Under the pieces are notes generated by a model. The model worked only from the letters and a program-made list of their open reading frames with translations, was not told the DNA's origin and did no database searches. Of a stretch of 64,000 bases of DNA, positions 1 through 8,659 are shown in pieces (positions within the stretch are counted from its first letter, which is position 1; every line of letters starts with the position of its first letter). This DNA is from Bacteroidota bacterium (GTDB lineage Bacteria > Bacteroidota > Bacteroidia > AKYH767-A > OLB10). The position numbers and the translations under genes were made by a program. Where the stretch lies: positions 124,001-188,000 of the forward strand of contig JADKFV010000002.1 of NCBI GenBank assembly GCA_016717325.1. The letters are read 5' to 3'.

Positions 1-1
1 G

Positions 2-199
2 GCTCAAACAACATATGGTAAAATAGGAGTTAAAGTTTGGATTTGCAGAGGTGAGGTTTATGGAAAAAGAGATTTATCTCCAAATGTTGGTGCAACTCCT
101 TCACGTGGCAAAGAAACAAACGATCGCAGAGACCGTAATGATCGCCCAGACCGTGGAGATAGAAGAGATGGTGGTGGCCGTGGTCGTAGAAAAGATTAA
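2..199 (+). CDS. rpsC: 30S ribosomal protein S3, C-terminal end (partial)
   Basis: This is the last 65 codons of a reading frame entering from the left edge and ending at TAA 197-199. The segment AQTTYGKIGVKVWICRGEVY is the conserved end of the C-terminal domain of S3, which binds 16S rRNA near the mRNA entry channel. It is followed by a charged tail rich in Arg, Asp and Gly (about 30 residues), a variable extension. It lies 38 bases upstream of rplP, the usual S10-operon order. The start is outside the window. Confidence 0.9.
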   Translation, partial: AQTTYGKIGVKVWICRGEVYGKRDLSPNVGATPSRGKETNDRRDRNDRPDRGDRRDGGGRGRRKD

Positions 200-237
200 T
201 TAGTTAAATTAGATATTAGTTAAAATATTATAGTAAA

Positions 238-657
238 ATGCTTCAGCCGAAAAAAACAAAGTTCAGGCGAACTCATAAAATGAAATCCAAGGGTAATGCT
301 ACCCGTGGAGCTCAGATAGCTTTTGGTTCATTCGCACTCAAATCAACTGAAAGAGCTTGGATTACATCAAGGCAGTTAGAAGCTGCCCGTGTTGCAGTAA
401 CAAGGTTCATGAAACGTGAAGGTCAAATTTGGATTCGTGTGTTTCCTGATAAGCCAATAACCAAAAAGCCAGCAGAGGTGCGCATGGGTAAAGGTAAGGG
501 GGCTCCAGAATATTGGGTTGCCGTTATCAAGCCAGGTACAATTATGTTTGAAGCCGATGGTGTTCCATTAGCAACAGCTAAAGAAGCAATGCGCTTAGCT
601 GCTCAAAAATTGCCTGTAATTACACGGTTCATTATTAGACGTGATTATGTTGAATAG
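238..657 (+). CDS. rplP: 50S ribosomal protein L16
   Basis: L16 is a 23S rRNA-binding protein near the A site and peptidyl transferase centre. The 139-residue length is normal for the family. The N-terminal MLQPKKTKFRRTHKMKSKG, the central RVFPDKPITKKPAEVRMGKG and the C-terminal KLPVITRFI segments are all conserved L16 signatures. The gene lies between rpsC and rpmC in the S10 operon. It is intact. Confidence 0.97.
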   Translation: MLQPKKTKFRRTHKMKSKGNATRGAQIAFGSFALKSTERAWITSRQLEAARVAVTRFMKREGQIWIRVFPDKPITKKPAEVRMGKGKGAPEYWVAVIKPGTIMFEADGVPLATAKEAMRLAAQKLPVITRFIIRRDYVE

Positions 658-692
658 TCAAAAGAATAACAAAAAGGAAAATAAATAACACA

Positions 693-887
693 ATGAAACA
701 GGTTGTAGTAAGAGATTTGACCAACGAAGAGTTGAAGGATAAAATCAAAGAAGAAGGAGCAAATTTGACAAAAATTAAGTTTAGTCATGCTATTTCTCCA
801 ATCGAAAACCCAATGAGAATACGCGATGTGCGTAAGGTGGTGGCAAGGTTGAAAACAGAATTAAGAAAACGCGAATTATCAAAATAG
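693..887 (+). CDS. rpmC: 50S ribosomal protein L29
   Basis: This 64-residue protein is almost all helical. The conserved IRDVRKVVARLKTELRKRE segment marks L29, which sits at the polypeptide exit tunnel and contacts signal recognition particle and trigger factor. It follows rplP by 35 bases. Its stop TAG 885-887 lies just before the rpsQ start, so the two are translationally close. Confidence 0.93.
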   Translation: MKQVVVRDLTNEELKDKIKEEGANLTKIKFSHAISPIENPMRIRDVRKVVARLKTELRKRELSK

Positions 888-895
888 TGATATCA

Positions 896-1156
896 ATGGA
901 ATTAACACGCTCGCTTCGAAAAGAAAAAACAGGTATAGTTACCAGCAACAAGATGGCAAAAACCATTGTAGTAGCAGTAGAACGTAAGGTAAAGCATCCT
1001 ATGTATGGAAAGTTTATAAAAACTACCAATAAGTTCAAAGCTCACGATGAAAAAAATGTAGCCGGTATTGGAGATTTGGTTCGCATATCAGAAACTCGTC
1101 CTTTGAGCAAAACAAAAAATTGGAGACTTTTAGAAGTACTTCAAAAGGCAAAATAA
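896..1156 (+). CDS. rpsQ: 30S ribosomal protein S17
   Basis: S17 is a primary 16S rRNA-binding OB-fold protein. The conserved sequence GIVTSNKMAKTIVVAVERKV and the later PLSKTKNWRLLEV region identify it. I chose ATG 896 (MELTRSLRKEK, 86 aa, normal family length). An in-frame GTG at 887 overlaps the rpmC stop and would add only three residues. It lies in the S10 operon between rpmC and rplN and is intact. Confidence 0.94.
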   Translation: MELTRSLRKEKTGIVTSNKMAKTIVVAVERKVKHPMYGKFIKTTNKFKAHDEKNVAGIGDLVRISETRPLSKTKNWRLLEVLQKAK

Positions 1157-1190
1157 TACTAAACAGAAATAATAAAAGAAACAATACACA

Positions 1191-1559
1191 ATGATACAGC
1201 AGGAATCGCGGATGCGAGTAGCCGATAACAGCGGAGCAAAGGAAGTTTTGTGCATACGTGTTTTAGGAGGTACCAAAAAAAGATATGCCCGGTTGGGAGA
1301 TAAAGTTGTGGTAACTGTTAAGCAAGCCATCCCTTCAGGCAACATTAAAAAAGGTACAGTTTCGAAAGCCGTTGTAGTTAGAGTAAAAAAAGAAGTACGC
1401 AGGGCTGACGGTTCTTATATCAGGTTCGATGACAATGCTGTGGTATTGTTAACTGCCAATGATGAATTACGTGGTACTCGTATTTTTGGGCCGGTAGCTC
1501 GTGAATTGCGCGAAAAGCAATATATGAAAATAGTGTCTTTGGCTCCTGAGGTTATCTAA
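1191..1559 (+). CDS. rplN: 50S ribosomal protein L14
   Basis: The 122-residue length is typical of L14, a beta-barrel protein at the subunit interface that forms bridge B8. The start MIQQESRMRVADNSGAKEVL is the near-invariant L14 signature, and GTRIFGPVARELREK is the conserved C-terminal segment. The gene is intact and begins the spc part of the cluster, 34 bases after rpsQ. Confidence 0.97.
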   Translation: MIQQESRMRVADNSGAKEVLCIRVLGGTKKRYARLGDKVVVTVKQAIPSGNIKKGTVSKAVVVRVKKEVRRADGSYIRFDDNAVVLLTANDELRGTRIFGPVARELREKQYMKIVSLAPEVI

Positions 1560-1585
1560 TAAAACTTAAATCAAGAACTTATAAA

Positions 1586-1936
1586 ATGAAAAATCAACAA
1601 GATAGGCACCAACCAAAATTAAAATTGCGAAAAGGCGATTTGGTTAAGGTAATTTCCGGTGATTCAAAAGGCAAAGAAGGCAAAATCACATTAGTGGTTA
1701 CCGCCAAGAACCGAGCTTTTGTTGAAGGCGTAAATTTAGTATCAAAGCACACAAAACCAAATGCGAAAAATACGCAAGGCGGAATTGTGAAGCAAGAAGC
1801 AAGCATTCAAATGTCGAATTTGATGCTTATTGACCCCGCGAAAAAAACACCTACTCGCGTTGGTCGTAGAATAGAAAATGGTAAAATAGTGCGTTATGCA
1901 AAAAAATCGGGTGAAACAATTAAAGACGGTAAATAA
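1586..1936 (+). CDS. rplX: 50S ribosomal protein L24
   Basis: L24 is an assembly-initiating 23S rRNA-binding protein. The KOW motif is visible as LRKGDLVKVISGDSKGKEGK near residues 14-33, followed by NLVSKHTKPN. Length is 116 aa, with a basic C-terminal part as is usual in Bacteroidota. Its stop is two bases before the rplE start, so the two are probably translationally coupled. Confidence 0.95.
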   Translation: MKNQQDRHQPKLKLRKGDLVKVISGDSKGKEGKITLVVTAKNRAFVEGVNLVSKHTKPNAKNTQGGIVKQEASIQMSNLMLIDPAKKTPTRVGRRIENGKIVRYAKKSGETIKDGK

Positions 1937-1938
1937 TC

Positions 1939-2487
1939 ATGTCAAACTCTCCAAGACTTAAAGAAAAATATAATAAGGAAATTGCAAAAAATCTTATGCA
2001 GCGTTTCGAGTATAAAAGCCCGATGCAGGTTCCTAAGTTGTTGAAAATTTGCTTGAACCAAGGTTTGGGTGATGCGGTAGCGGATAAGAAAATCATCGAT
2101 TCGGCACTGGTAGAAATGAATACAATTACAGGACAAAAATCTGTGCCTACCAAGTCAAAAAAGGATATTGCGAATTTTAAACTTCGTATTGGCGTGAATA
2201 TAGGTGTTCGTGTTACTTTACGCGACAATAAAATGTATGAATTTCTGGATAGATTGGTTTCTGTTTCCTTGCCACGTATACGTGATTTCCGTGGAGTAAA
2301 TGACAAGGGATTCGATGGTCGTGGAAACTACACACTTGGTGTGACTGAGCAAATCATTTTTCCTGAAATTGACATCGATAAAGTAAATAAAATCCAAGGC
2401 ATGGATATCACATTTGTTACCAGTGCTCCAACTGATAAAGAGGCGCGTGAATTATTGGTAGAATTTGGTATCCCTTTCAAAAAATAA
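1939..2487 (+). CDS. rplE: 50S ribosomal protein L5
   Basis: L5 binds 5S rRNA in the central protuberance. The protein has 182 residues. Conserved segments include KICLNQGLGDA, the KSKKDIANFKLRIG region, LPRIRDFRGV and the Gly-rich YTLGVTEQIIFPEID. It begins two bases after rplX and is followed by rpsN, the normal spc order. It is intact. Confidence 0.97.
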   Translation: MSNSPRLKEKYNKEIAKNLMQRFEYKSPMQVPKLLKICLNQGLGDAVADKKIIDSALVEMNTITGQKSVPTKSKKDIANFKLRIGVNIGVRVTLRDNKMYEFLDRLVSVSLPRIRDFRGVNDKGFDGRGNYTLGVTEQIIFPEIDIDKVNKIQGMDITFVTSAPTDKEARELLVEFGIPFKK

Positions 2488-2505
2488 TTAAGTTAGCAAG
2501 AAAAT

Positions 2506-2775
2506 ATGGCAAAAGAATCGATGAAGGCCCGTGAGGTCAAAAGAGAAAAATTGGTAGCAAAATATGCTGTAAGAAGAGAAGCTTTGAAAAAGGCTGGTGA
2601 TTATGCCGGGTTAAGTTTATTGCCCCGCAATTCAAGCCCTGTTCGTCTGCATAATCGTTGCAAACTTACCGGTAGGCCGCGTGGTTATATGCGCCAGTTC
2701 GGCATCTCACGTGTTCTCTTTCGTCAAATGGCTCTTGATGGAAAAATTGCCGGTATAACTAAATCAAGCTGGTAA
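2506..2775 (+). CDS. rpsN: 30S ribosomal protein S14 (zinc-independent long form)
   Basis: S14 belongs to the head of the 30S subunit. At 89 residues this is the long form. It shows the conserved LPRNSSPVRLHNRCKLTGRP and the RVLFRQMA segment near the C-terminus. It lacks the two CxxC zinc-binding pairs of the short S14 form, so it should not need zinc. The gene is intact and lies between rplE and rpsH. Confidence 0.95.
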   Translation: MAKESMKAREVKREKLVAKYAVRREALKKAGDYAGLSLLPRNSSPVRLHNRCKLTGRPRGYMRQFGISRVLFRQMALDGKIAGITKSSW

Positions 2776-2824
2776 ATTACTAAAGTAAAATATCAAAGTA
2801 TAAATATAAGAAATAATAAATACA

Positions 2825-3223
2825 ATGACTGATCCAATTGCAGATTATCTTACAAGATTGCGGAATGCCATAAAAGCGAATCATCGCATTGTGGAAGTTC
2901 CTGCGTCAAATATAAAAAAGGAAATCACCAAAATATTGTTAGAAAAAGGATATATTTCAAACTATAAATTTGAAGATACAACTAACCATCAAGGTTCTAT
3001 TAAGGTTGCACTTAAATATCATCCTGTATCAAAGCAGCCTGCTATTCAATCTTTGAAGAGAATAAGCAGTCCTGGTTTAAGAAGATATGCAGGCCATAAT
3101 AATATGCCAAGAGTACTAAACGGAATGGGTATAGCTATCTTATCTACATCCAAAGGCTTGATGACCGATAAAGAAGCCCATAAGTTAAATATAGGTGGCG
3201 AAGTAATTTGTTTTGTAAACTAA
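2825..3223 (+). CDS. rpsH: 30S ribosomal protein S8
   Basis: S8 binds the central domain of 16S rRNA, and in enterobacteria it also represses its own operon. The protein is 132 aa. The start MTDPIADYLTRLRNAIKANH and the C-terminal MGIAILSTSKGLMTDKEA are strongly conserved S8 segments. The start lies 49 bases after rpsN. I saw no S8-binding-like RNA hairpin that I could support. Confidence 0.95.
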   Translation: MTDPIADYLTRLRNAIKANHRIVEVPASNIKKEITKILLEKGYISNYKFEDTTNHQGSIKVALKYHPVSKQPAIQSLKRISSPGLRRYAGHNNMPRVLNGMGIAILSTSKGLMTDKEAHKLNIGGEVICFVN

Positions 3224-3237
3224 AAAAAAAAGTAAAA

Positions 3238-3792
3238 ATGTCACGCGTAGGAAAATTACCAATTCCGGTACCAGCCGGTGTAACTGTAAATATAAAGGGA
3301 AACGAAATTTCGGTGAAAGGCCCTAAAGGGAGTTTATCACAAACTTTGACCGATGGAATTACTGCTTCATTAGAAGATGGTAAAATAACTTTTGTGCGCC
3401 CTACTGAGAATAAAAGACACAAAGCCTTACATGGTTTATACAGAGCTCTTACCAATAATATGGTAAAGGGTTGTAGCGAAGGTTATAAAGTAGAGCAAGA
3501 GTTAGTGGGGGTTGGATATCGTGCCACAAGTACTGGTAACATGTTGGACTTAATTTTAGGATATTCACATCATGTGGTTTTTGAACTGCCTTCGGAAATT
3601 AAAGTTGCAACACGTCAGGACAGAGGTCAAAACCCTATCATTACACTTGAAAGTCATGATAAGCAATTATTGGGCGCAGTTTCTGCAAAAATTCGCTCAC
3701 TGCGTGCTCCTGAGCCTTACAAAGGAAAAGGTGTGAAGTTTGTAGGTGAACAATTAAGACGTAAAGCAGGAAAATCTGCTGCTAAAAAATAA
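3238..3792 (+). CDS. rplF: 50S ribosomal protein L6
   Basis: L6 lies near the GTPase-associated centre of the large subunit. I chose ATG 3238 (MSRVGKLPIPVPAGV, 184 aa), which is the universal L6 N-terminus. An in-frame start 30 bases upstream lies inside rpsH and adds a Lys-rich stretch foreign to the family. LLGAVSAKIRSLRAPEPYKG near the C-terminus is the L6 signature. The gene is intact. Confidence 0.96.
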   Translation: MSRVGKLPIPVPAGVTVNIKGNEISVKGPKGSLSQTLTDGITASLEDGKITFVRPTENKRHKALHGLYRALTNNMVKGCSEGYKVEQELVGVGYRATSTGNMLDLILGYSHHVVFELPSEIKVATRQDRGQNPIITLESHDKQLLGAVSAKIRSLRAPEPYKGKGVKFVGEQLRRKAGKSAAKK

Positions 3793-3802
3793 AAATTGAC
3801 AA

Positions 3803-4150
3803 ATGCCAACAGTAAAAGTTTTAAGAAGAAATAGCATACGTAAAAGAATACGTAAAGTTGTAAAAGGAACAACTGGAACACCAAGATTGTCGGTGTTTCG
3901 CAGCAACAAAGATATTTATGCTCAATTGATTGATGATTCAACAGGTCAGACAATTGTAGCTGCATCATCACGCAAGATAAACGATAAAATAAACAAAACA
4001 GAGAAAGCTGTTAAGGTAGGAGTTGAAATAGCTTCAAAAGCCAAAGCAGCCGGAATCGAGAAAGTAGTATTTGATCGGGGTGGATATTTATATCATGGTC
4101 GCGTAAAATCATTAGCTGAGGGTGCTCGTACCGGAGGTTTAAATTTCTAA
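3803..4150 (+). CDS. rplR: 50S ribosomal protein L18
   Basis: L18 binds 5S rRNA together with L5 in the central protuberance. The 115 residues include the conserved TPRLSVFRSNKDIYAQLIDD and the C-terminal FDRGGYLYHGRVKSLAEGAR. It starts 10 bases after rplF and ends 10 bases before rpsE. It is intact. Confidence 0.96.
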   Translation: MPTVKVLRRNSIRKRIRKVVKGTTGTPRLSVFRSNKDIYAQLIDDSTGQTIVAASSRKINDKINKTEKAVKVGVEIASKAKAAGIEKVVFDRGGYLYHGRVKSLAEGARTGGLNF

Positions 4151-4160
4151 AAGAACAAAC

Positions 4161-4676
4161 ATGTTTCAAAACGTAAAAAGAGTAAAATCAAGCGAAATAG
4201 AGCTTAAGGACCGTTTAGTATCGGTTGAACGTGTAACGAAAGTTACAAAAGGAGGACGAGCATTTTCTTTCGCAGCAATAGTTGTTGTTGGCGATGAAAA
4301 AGGTGTGGTAGGTTATGGACTTGGAAAAGCCAAAGAAGTAACCGATGCTGTGACAAAAGGAATTGACGATGCTAAAAAAAATCTGGTTAAAGTAACAGTT
4401 CACAAAGGGACAATTCCTCACGAAGTAGAGGCGAAATTTGGTGGTGCTCAGGTTTTCTTAAAGCCGGCTGCTGCTGGAACTGGAGTAATTGCCGGTGGTG
4501 CTATGCGTGCAGTATTGGAGAGTGTTGGAATCACAGACGTATTAGCAAAATCAAAAGGCTCGTCAAATGCTCACAATGTTGTAAAAGCTACAATTTACGC
4601 TTTGGCTCAAATGCGCGATGCTATTACCATTGCTCAGCAAAGAGGTATCGGGCTCGATAAGGTATTTAATGGTTAA
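4161..4676 (+). CDS. rpsE: 30S ribosomal protein S5
   Basis: S5 acts in decoding accuracy and lies at the mRNA entry of the 30S subunit. The protein is 171 aa. The double-stranded RNA-binding-like N-domain contains DRLVSVERVTKVTKGGR, and VGYGLGKAKEV is the conserved loop. The C-domain has AGGAMRAVLESVGITDVLAK. It lies between rplR and rpmD as expected and is intact. Confidence 0.97.
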   Translation: MFQNVKRVKSSEIELKDRLVSVERVTKVTKGGRAFSFAAIVVVGDEKGVVGYGLGKAKEVTDAVTKGIDDAKKNLVKVTVHKGTIPHEVEAKFGGAQVFLKPAAAGTGVIAGGAMRAVLESVGITDVLAKSKGSSNAHNVVKATIYALAQMRDAITIAQQRGIGLDKVFNG

Positions 4677-4698
4677 TAAATCATCATTAGTTGATAAA

Positions 4699-4878
4699 AT
4701 GGCAACAATAAAAATCACTCAAATAAAAAGCGGAATCGACCGCCCTGTGCGTCAAAAGAGGAATCTTATTGCATTAGGCTTTACCAGAAATGGTCAGTCT
4801 ATTGAGAAAGAAGCTACACCACAGGTTTTAGGCATGATACGTCAAGTGTCACATTTACTTAAAGTTGAAACTGTATAA
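4699..4878 (+). CDS. rpmD: 50S ribosomal protein L30
   Basis: L30 is a small 23S rRNA-binding protein. I chose ATG 4699 (MATIKITQIKSGIDRPVRQK, 59 aa), the usual L30 length. Upstream in-frame starts lie within rpsE or the spacer. The segment LGFTRNGQSIEKEATPQVLG has the conserved L30 arrangement. It is intact. Confidence 0.94.
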   Translation: MATIKITQIKSGIDRPVRQKRNLIALGFTRNGQSIEKEATPQVLGMIRQVSHLLKVETV

Positions 4879-4892
4879 AGTTAAATTATAAA

Positions 4893-5357
4893 ATGGAATT
4901 ACATTCATTAAAACCGGCTGCCGGCTCAGTAAAAACCAAAAGACGTAATGGTCGTGGACAAGGTTCAGGAGGTGGAGGTACTGCACGCAGAGGTAACAAA
5001 GGTGCTCAATCTCGTTCAGGATATTCCTCAAAAATTGGTTTCGAAGGAGGGCAGATGCCTCTTCAAAGACGAGTTCCAAAATTCGGATTTAAGAACATTA
5101 ATCGTGTAGAATACAAAGGAATAAATATCGATGCAATTCAAGCATTGATGGATAAAGTTGGTATTACTGAAATAAATCCGCAAATCATGAATGAACATGG
5201 TTTGACAGCAAAACGTGATTTGATCAAAATATTAGGCCGTGGTGAATTAAGTGCTGCTGTAACTATTTCGGCACACGGATTTAGTTCATCTGCAAAAAAG
5301 GCAATAGAAGATAAAGGCGGTTCTGCTACCGTAATTCAAAAACATAAACTTAGCTAA
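4893..5357 (+). CDS. rplO: 50S ribosomal protein L15
   Basis: L15 is a late-assembly large-subunit protein. The 154 residues begin with MELHSLKPAAGSVKTKRRNG, followed by a Gly-rich basic stretch (GRGQGSGGGGTARRG), which is the extended N-terminal tail of the family. The globular part has FEGGQMPLQRRVPKFGF. It lies directly before secY, as in most bacteria. Confidence 0.96.
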   Translation: MELHSLKPAAGSVKTKRRNGRGQGSGGGGTARRGNKGAQSRSGYSSKIGFEGGQMPLQRRVPKFGFKNINRVEYKGINIDAIQALMDKVGITEINPQIMNEHGLTAKRDLIKILGRGELSAAVTISAHGFSSSAKKAIEDKGGSATVIQKHKLS

Positions 5358-5388
5358 GGAGTATTACTTAAGCGATAATAATTTAAGG

Positions 5389-6751
5389 ATGAAAAGATTC
5401 ATTAGTACCATACAAAATATATTCAGGATTGAAGATCTTAAGTCGAAGTTGCTTATAACTTTGATATGCATCTTAGTATATCGCTTTGGTTCACATGTGG
5501 TATTGCCTGGTGTTGATCCCAATCAATTAGATAATTTAAAAAGCCAAACCGCTGGAGGTATTTTTGGTTTGCTAGACATGTTTGCAGGAGGCGCATTCTC
5601 ATCGGCATCCATATTTGCGTTGGGGATTATGCCCTATATTTCTGCATCAATCATAGTGCAATTATTAACAATGGCCTTACCGGCATTTCAAAAACTTCAA
5701 AAGGAAGGTGAAAGTGGACGCAAGAAATTATCGCAATGGACAAGAATGCTTACAGTTGTGGTTTGTTTGTTTCAAGCACCTGGTTATTTAGTTAATCTCA
5801 ACTCACAAGCACCTTTAGCAATTATTTCAAATACGAATCCTGAGGCATTGTCACCTTTCATGTTTAACCTTATTTCCGTAATTATTATTACTGCTGGTAC
5901 TTTATTCGTAATGTGGTTAGGTGAAAAAATTCAAGAGCGTGGTATTGGAAATGGTACATCTTTAATTATTATGGTTGGTATTATTGCCCGTTTGCCAATG
6001 GCATTAACCGGAGAGTTTAGCAGATGTATGACAACTGGAAGTGGAAGTATTTTAATGTTTATAGTCGAGATGGTATTGTGGCTTCTGGTTATAGGATCAG
6101 TTATCTTATTAGTGCAGGGAACCCGAAAAATTCCTGTTCAATTTGCCAAAACCATCGTAGGTAATCGTCAATACGGAGGTGTACGTCAGTATATACCTTT
6201 AAAAGTAAATACTGCTGGAGTTATGCCTATTATCTTTGCTCAGGCAATAATGTTCATTCCAGCTACTATTGCACAGTTTTTTCCGGAGCATCAGTCTTGG
6301 CAAGGAGCAATATCCGCATTTACAAACAGTAATTCTATTTGGTATAATGTTGTTTTTGCTTTGCTTATAATTGTATTTACTTATTTCTATACTGCAATTG
6401 CTGTCAATCCTAATCAAATGGCAGATGATATGAAAAGAATAACGGTTTTATTCCGGGATTAAACCTGGACGTAAAACTGCGGAATTTATCGATGAAGTAA
6501 TGTCTCGAATTACATTACCCGGAGCTATATTTTTAGCTTTTGTAGCCATACTACCTGCATTTGCAAGTTTGATTGGAATAAATCAAAATTTTGCAAGTTT
6601 TTATGGCGGTACGTCATTGTTGATTATGGTAGGAGTAATTTTAGATACACTTCAGCAAATTGAAAGCCAATTGTTGATGCGCAAATACGATGGACTTATG
6701 AAAAGTGGTCGCATAAAAGGACGTAGCACCATGAGTGCTGTGCCTCAATAA
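5389..6751 (+). CDS. secY: Protein translocase subunit SecY (frameshifted as assembled)
   Basis: SecY is the central channel of the Sec translocase in the inner membrane. The first part (5389-6462) covers transmembrane segments 1 to about 8, including GSHVVLPGVDPNQL and WLGEKIQERGIGNGTSLIIM. The rest (to 6751) has SRITLPGAIFLAFVAILPAF and ends KGRSTMSAVPQ. The frame is lost between 6438 and 6458. Adding one A at about 6438 and one at about 6457 restores a continuous run ending MADDMKRNNGFIPGIKPGRK and a 454-residue protein of normal length. SecY is essential, so two clustered one-base deletions in A runs point to sequence error rather than gene loss. Confidence 0.93.
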
Positions 6752-6779
6752 TTTATTTCAAAGGCAAACAAAAATTGTT

Positions 6780-7610
6780 TTGGAAATAGTTTATAAGACT
6801 TTAGAAGAAATAGATTTAATAAAGGAAAGTTCTTTACTTGTTGGGAAAACTCTTGCAAATGTTGCTTCATTTATGAAGCCAGGCATTACCACTCTAGAAT
6901 TGGATGCAATTGCAAACGATTTTATTAGAGCAAATGGAGCCATACCTACTTTTTATGGTTACAGAGAATACAGGTTCTCATCTTGTATTTCTGTCAATAG
7001 TGAAATAGTACACGGATTGCCCTCAAAACGGGTTATTAAAGAAGGTGATATTGTTTCGGTTGACATAGGTGTAACTAAGAATGGATGGGTTGGCGACTCT
7101 GCTTATACGTTTATGGTAGGTGAAGTAGATGACGAATATGAAAATTTGTTATCCATTACTTACGATTGCTTATATGCAGGAATAGAAATGGCTATTGTAG
7201 GTAATCGTGTAGGTGATATAAGCAACGCAGTGCAAAGCTTAGCGCAAAAGCATAGATATGGTGTTGTCCGTGAGTTGGTCGGACACGGTGTAGGAAAGAA
7301 TCTACATGAAAAACCTGATGTACCGAATTTTGGCAAAAAAGGTTCGGGTCCTTTAATACATGCAGGATTAGTAATAGCAATTGAGCCTATGATTAATGCC
7401 GGCACGAAAGAAGTAAAACAACTGCGAGATGGTTGGACTATAGTTACCGCAGATAATAAGCCCTCTGCACATTTCGAACATACTATAGCCGTTATGCCGG
7501 AAGGGCCGCCTCAAATATTATCTTCATTCGAAGAAATTGAAAAGGCTGTAGATTTGAATAAAGAGTTGACCAGAGTTGTTAAAGATAGACAAATTAAAAA
7601 AGTAAATTAA
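6780..7610 (+). CDS. map: Type I methionine aminopeptidase
   Basis: The enzyme removes the initiator methionine from new proteins in the cytoplasm. The pita-bread fold is recognisable from HGLPSKRVIKEGDIVSVDIG, VGDSAYTF, LVGHGVG, IEPM and HFEHT. These supply the metal ligands Asp, Asp, His, Glu and Glu. The frame is open from GTG 6735 inside secY. Family N-termini begin close to YKTLEEIDLIKESS, so I place the start at TTG 6780 (276 aa). There is no ATG in the right place, so the start codon is uncertain. It lies 28 bases after secY, followed by infA. Confidence 0.93.
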   Translation: MEIVYKTLEEIDLIKESSLLVGKTLANVASFMKPGITTLELDAIANDFIRANGAIPTFYGYREYRFSSCISVNSEIVHGLPSKRVIKEGDIVSVDIGVTKNGWVGDSAYTFMVGEVDDEYENLLSITYDCLYAGIEMAIVGNRVGDISNAVQSLAQKHRYGVVRELVGHGVGKNLHEKPDVPNFGKKGSGPLIHAGLVIAIEPMINAGTKEVKQLRDGWTIVTADNKPSAHFEHTIAVMPEGPPQILSSFEEIEKAVDLNKELTRVVKDRQIKKVN

Positions 7611-7624
7611 TAATAAAGAATTAA

Positions 7625-7843
7625 ATGTCGCGTCAGTCATCGATAGAGCAGGATGGAACTATTTTAGAAGCATTGAGCAATGCAATGTTTCGTGTAGAAT
7701 TGGAAAACGGTCATCAGGTAATTGCTCATATTTCTGGAAAGATGCGTATGCATTATATAAAAATTTTAACAGGCGATAAAGTAAAATTGGAAATGTCCCC
7801 ATACGATTTATCGAAAGGTAGAATTACATACAGGTATAAATAA
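7625..7843 (+). CDS. infA: Translation initiation factor IF-1
   Basis: IF-1 is an S1-type OB-fold protein that occupies the A site during initiation. The 72-residue protein has the characteristic IEQDGTILEALSNAMFRVEL and GRITYRYK at its end. It lies between map and rpsM. In related genomes rpmJ (L36) follows immediately, but here the sequence runs straight into a truncated rpsM. Confidence 0.96.
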   Translation: MSRQSSIEQDGTILEALSNAMFRVELENGHQVIAHISGKMRMHYIKILTGDKVKLEMSPYDLSKGRITYRYK

Positions 7844-7844
7844 G

Positions 7845-8198
7845 ATATTAACAAAAAACAAAGTAGGCGAAATAGGTCTTACTTATATATATGGCATTGG
7901 ACGCCCATTGGCTCAAAGAATATTGGCGGAGGCCGGCATTGAGTTTAATAAAAAAGTAAACGAGTGGAATGACGATGACTTGAATGCCATTCGCTCCGCT
8001 ATTAATGAAATAAAAGTAGAGGGTGCACTACGCTCCGAAGTTCAGTTGAACATTAAGCGTTTGATGGATATAGGTTGCTACAGAGGGGTGCGTCATCGTT
8101 CAGGTTTGCCTGTTCGTGGTCAACGTACAAGAAACAATACCCGCACCCGCAAAGGAAAGAGGAAGACGGTGGCGAACAAGAAAAAAGTAACTAAATAA
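7845..8198 (+). CDS. rpsM: 30S ribosomal protein S13, N-terminus missing
   Basis: S13 is a 30S head protein that contacts tRNA and the large subunit. From KVGEIGLTYIYGIGRPLAQR onward the sequence is a normal S13, through CYRGVRHRSGLPVRGQRTRN to a Lys-rich end. The first about 13 residues (family MARIAGVD...) are absent. The frame runs open into infA without an ATG, and only a TTG at 7908, inside the conserved part, offers a start. rpmJ, expected just upstream, is also absent. A deletion of roughly 150 bases between infA and codon 13 of rpsM explains both. Assembly error is the likeliest cause. Confidence 0.88.
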   Translation: MLTKNKVGEIGLTYIYGIGRPLAQRILAEAGIEFNKKVNEWNDDDLNAIRSAINEIKVEGALRSEVQLNIKRLMDIGCYRGVRHRSGLPVRGQRTRNNTRTRKGKRKTVANKKKVTK

Positions 8199-8221
8199 TT
8201 AATAAAGCATTTTAAAAAAAA

Positions 8222-8623
8222 ATGGCTACACAAAAAAGAGCTGCTACTAAAACCGTAAAGAAAAAAGTAGTAAAGGTAGATTCTACAGGATTTGCTCATA
8301 TAAGCGCAACTTTTAACAACATAATAATTAGTTTAACCAACATGACAGGTCAGGTTATTTCCTGGTCAAGTGCCGGTAAAATGGGCTTCAAAGGTTCAAA
8401 AAAGAACACTCCTTATGCTGCTTTGATGGCGGCTACCGATTGCGGAAAGGTTGCTTTTGATATGGGCTTGCGTAAAGTAAAAGTATTGGTCAAAGGACCT
8501 GGTGCTGGCCGCGAATCAGCAATACGTACACTCGGAGTTGTTGGAATAGAGGTAAGTGAAATAATTGATGTTACACCAATGCCTCATAATGGTTGCCGCC
8601 CTCCGGGACGTAGAAGAATCTAA
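8222..8623 (+). CDS. rpsK: 30S ribosomal protein S11
   Basis: S11 lies on the 30S platform near the E-site codon. The 133-residue protein has a basic N-terminal tail, then GFAHISATFNNIIISLTNMT, VLVKGPGAGRESAIRTLGV and the terminal TPMPHNGCRPPGRRRI, all hallmarks of S11. It lies 23 bases after rpsM and is intact. Confidence 0.97.
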   Translation: MATQKRAATKTVKKKVVKVDSTGFAHISATFNNIIISLTNMTGQVISWSSAGKMGFKGSKKNTPYAALMAATDCGKVAFDMGLRKVKVLVKGPGAGRESAIRTLGVVGIEVSEIIDVTPMPHNGCRPPGRRRI

Positions 8624-8659
8624 TATTTAATAAGTCACAGAATAGAAAAAAATCATAAA

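Noticed and set aside
6453..6466. Programmed frameshift or split SecY as a biological feature
   Set aside because: Two separate one-base losses in A runs, with no slippery heptamer or stimulatory structure, and the same kind of loss recurs in unrelated genes. Error is simpler.
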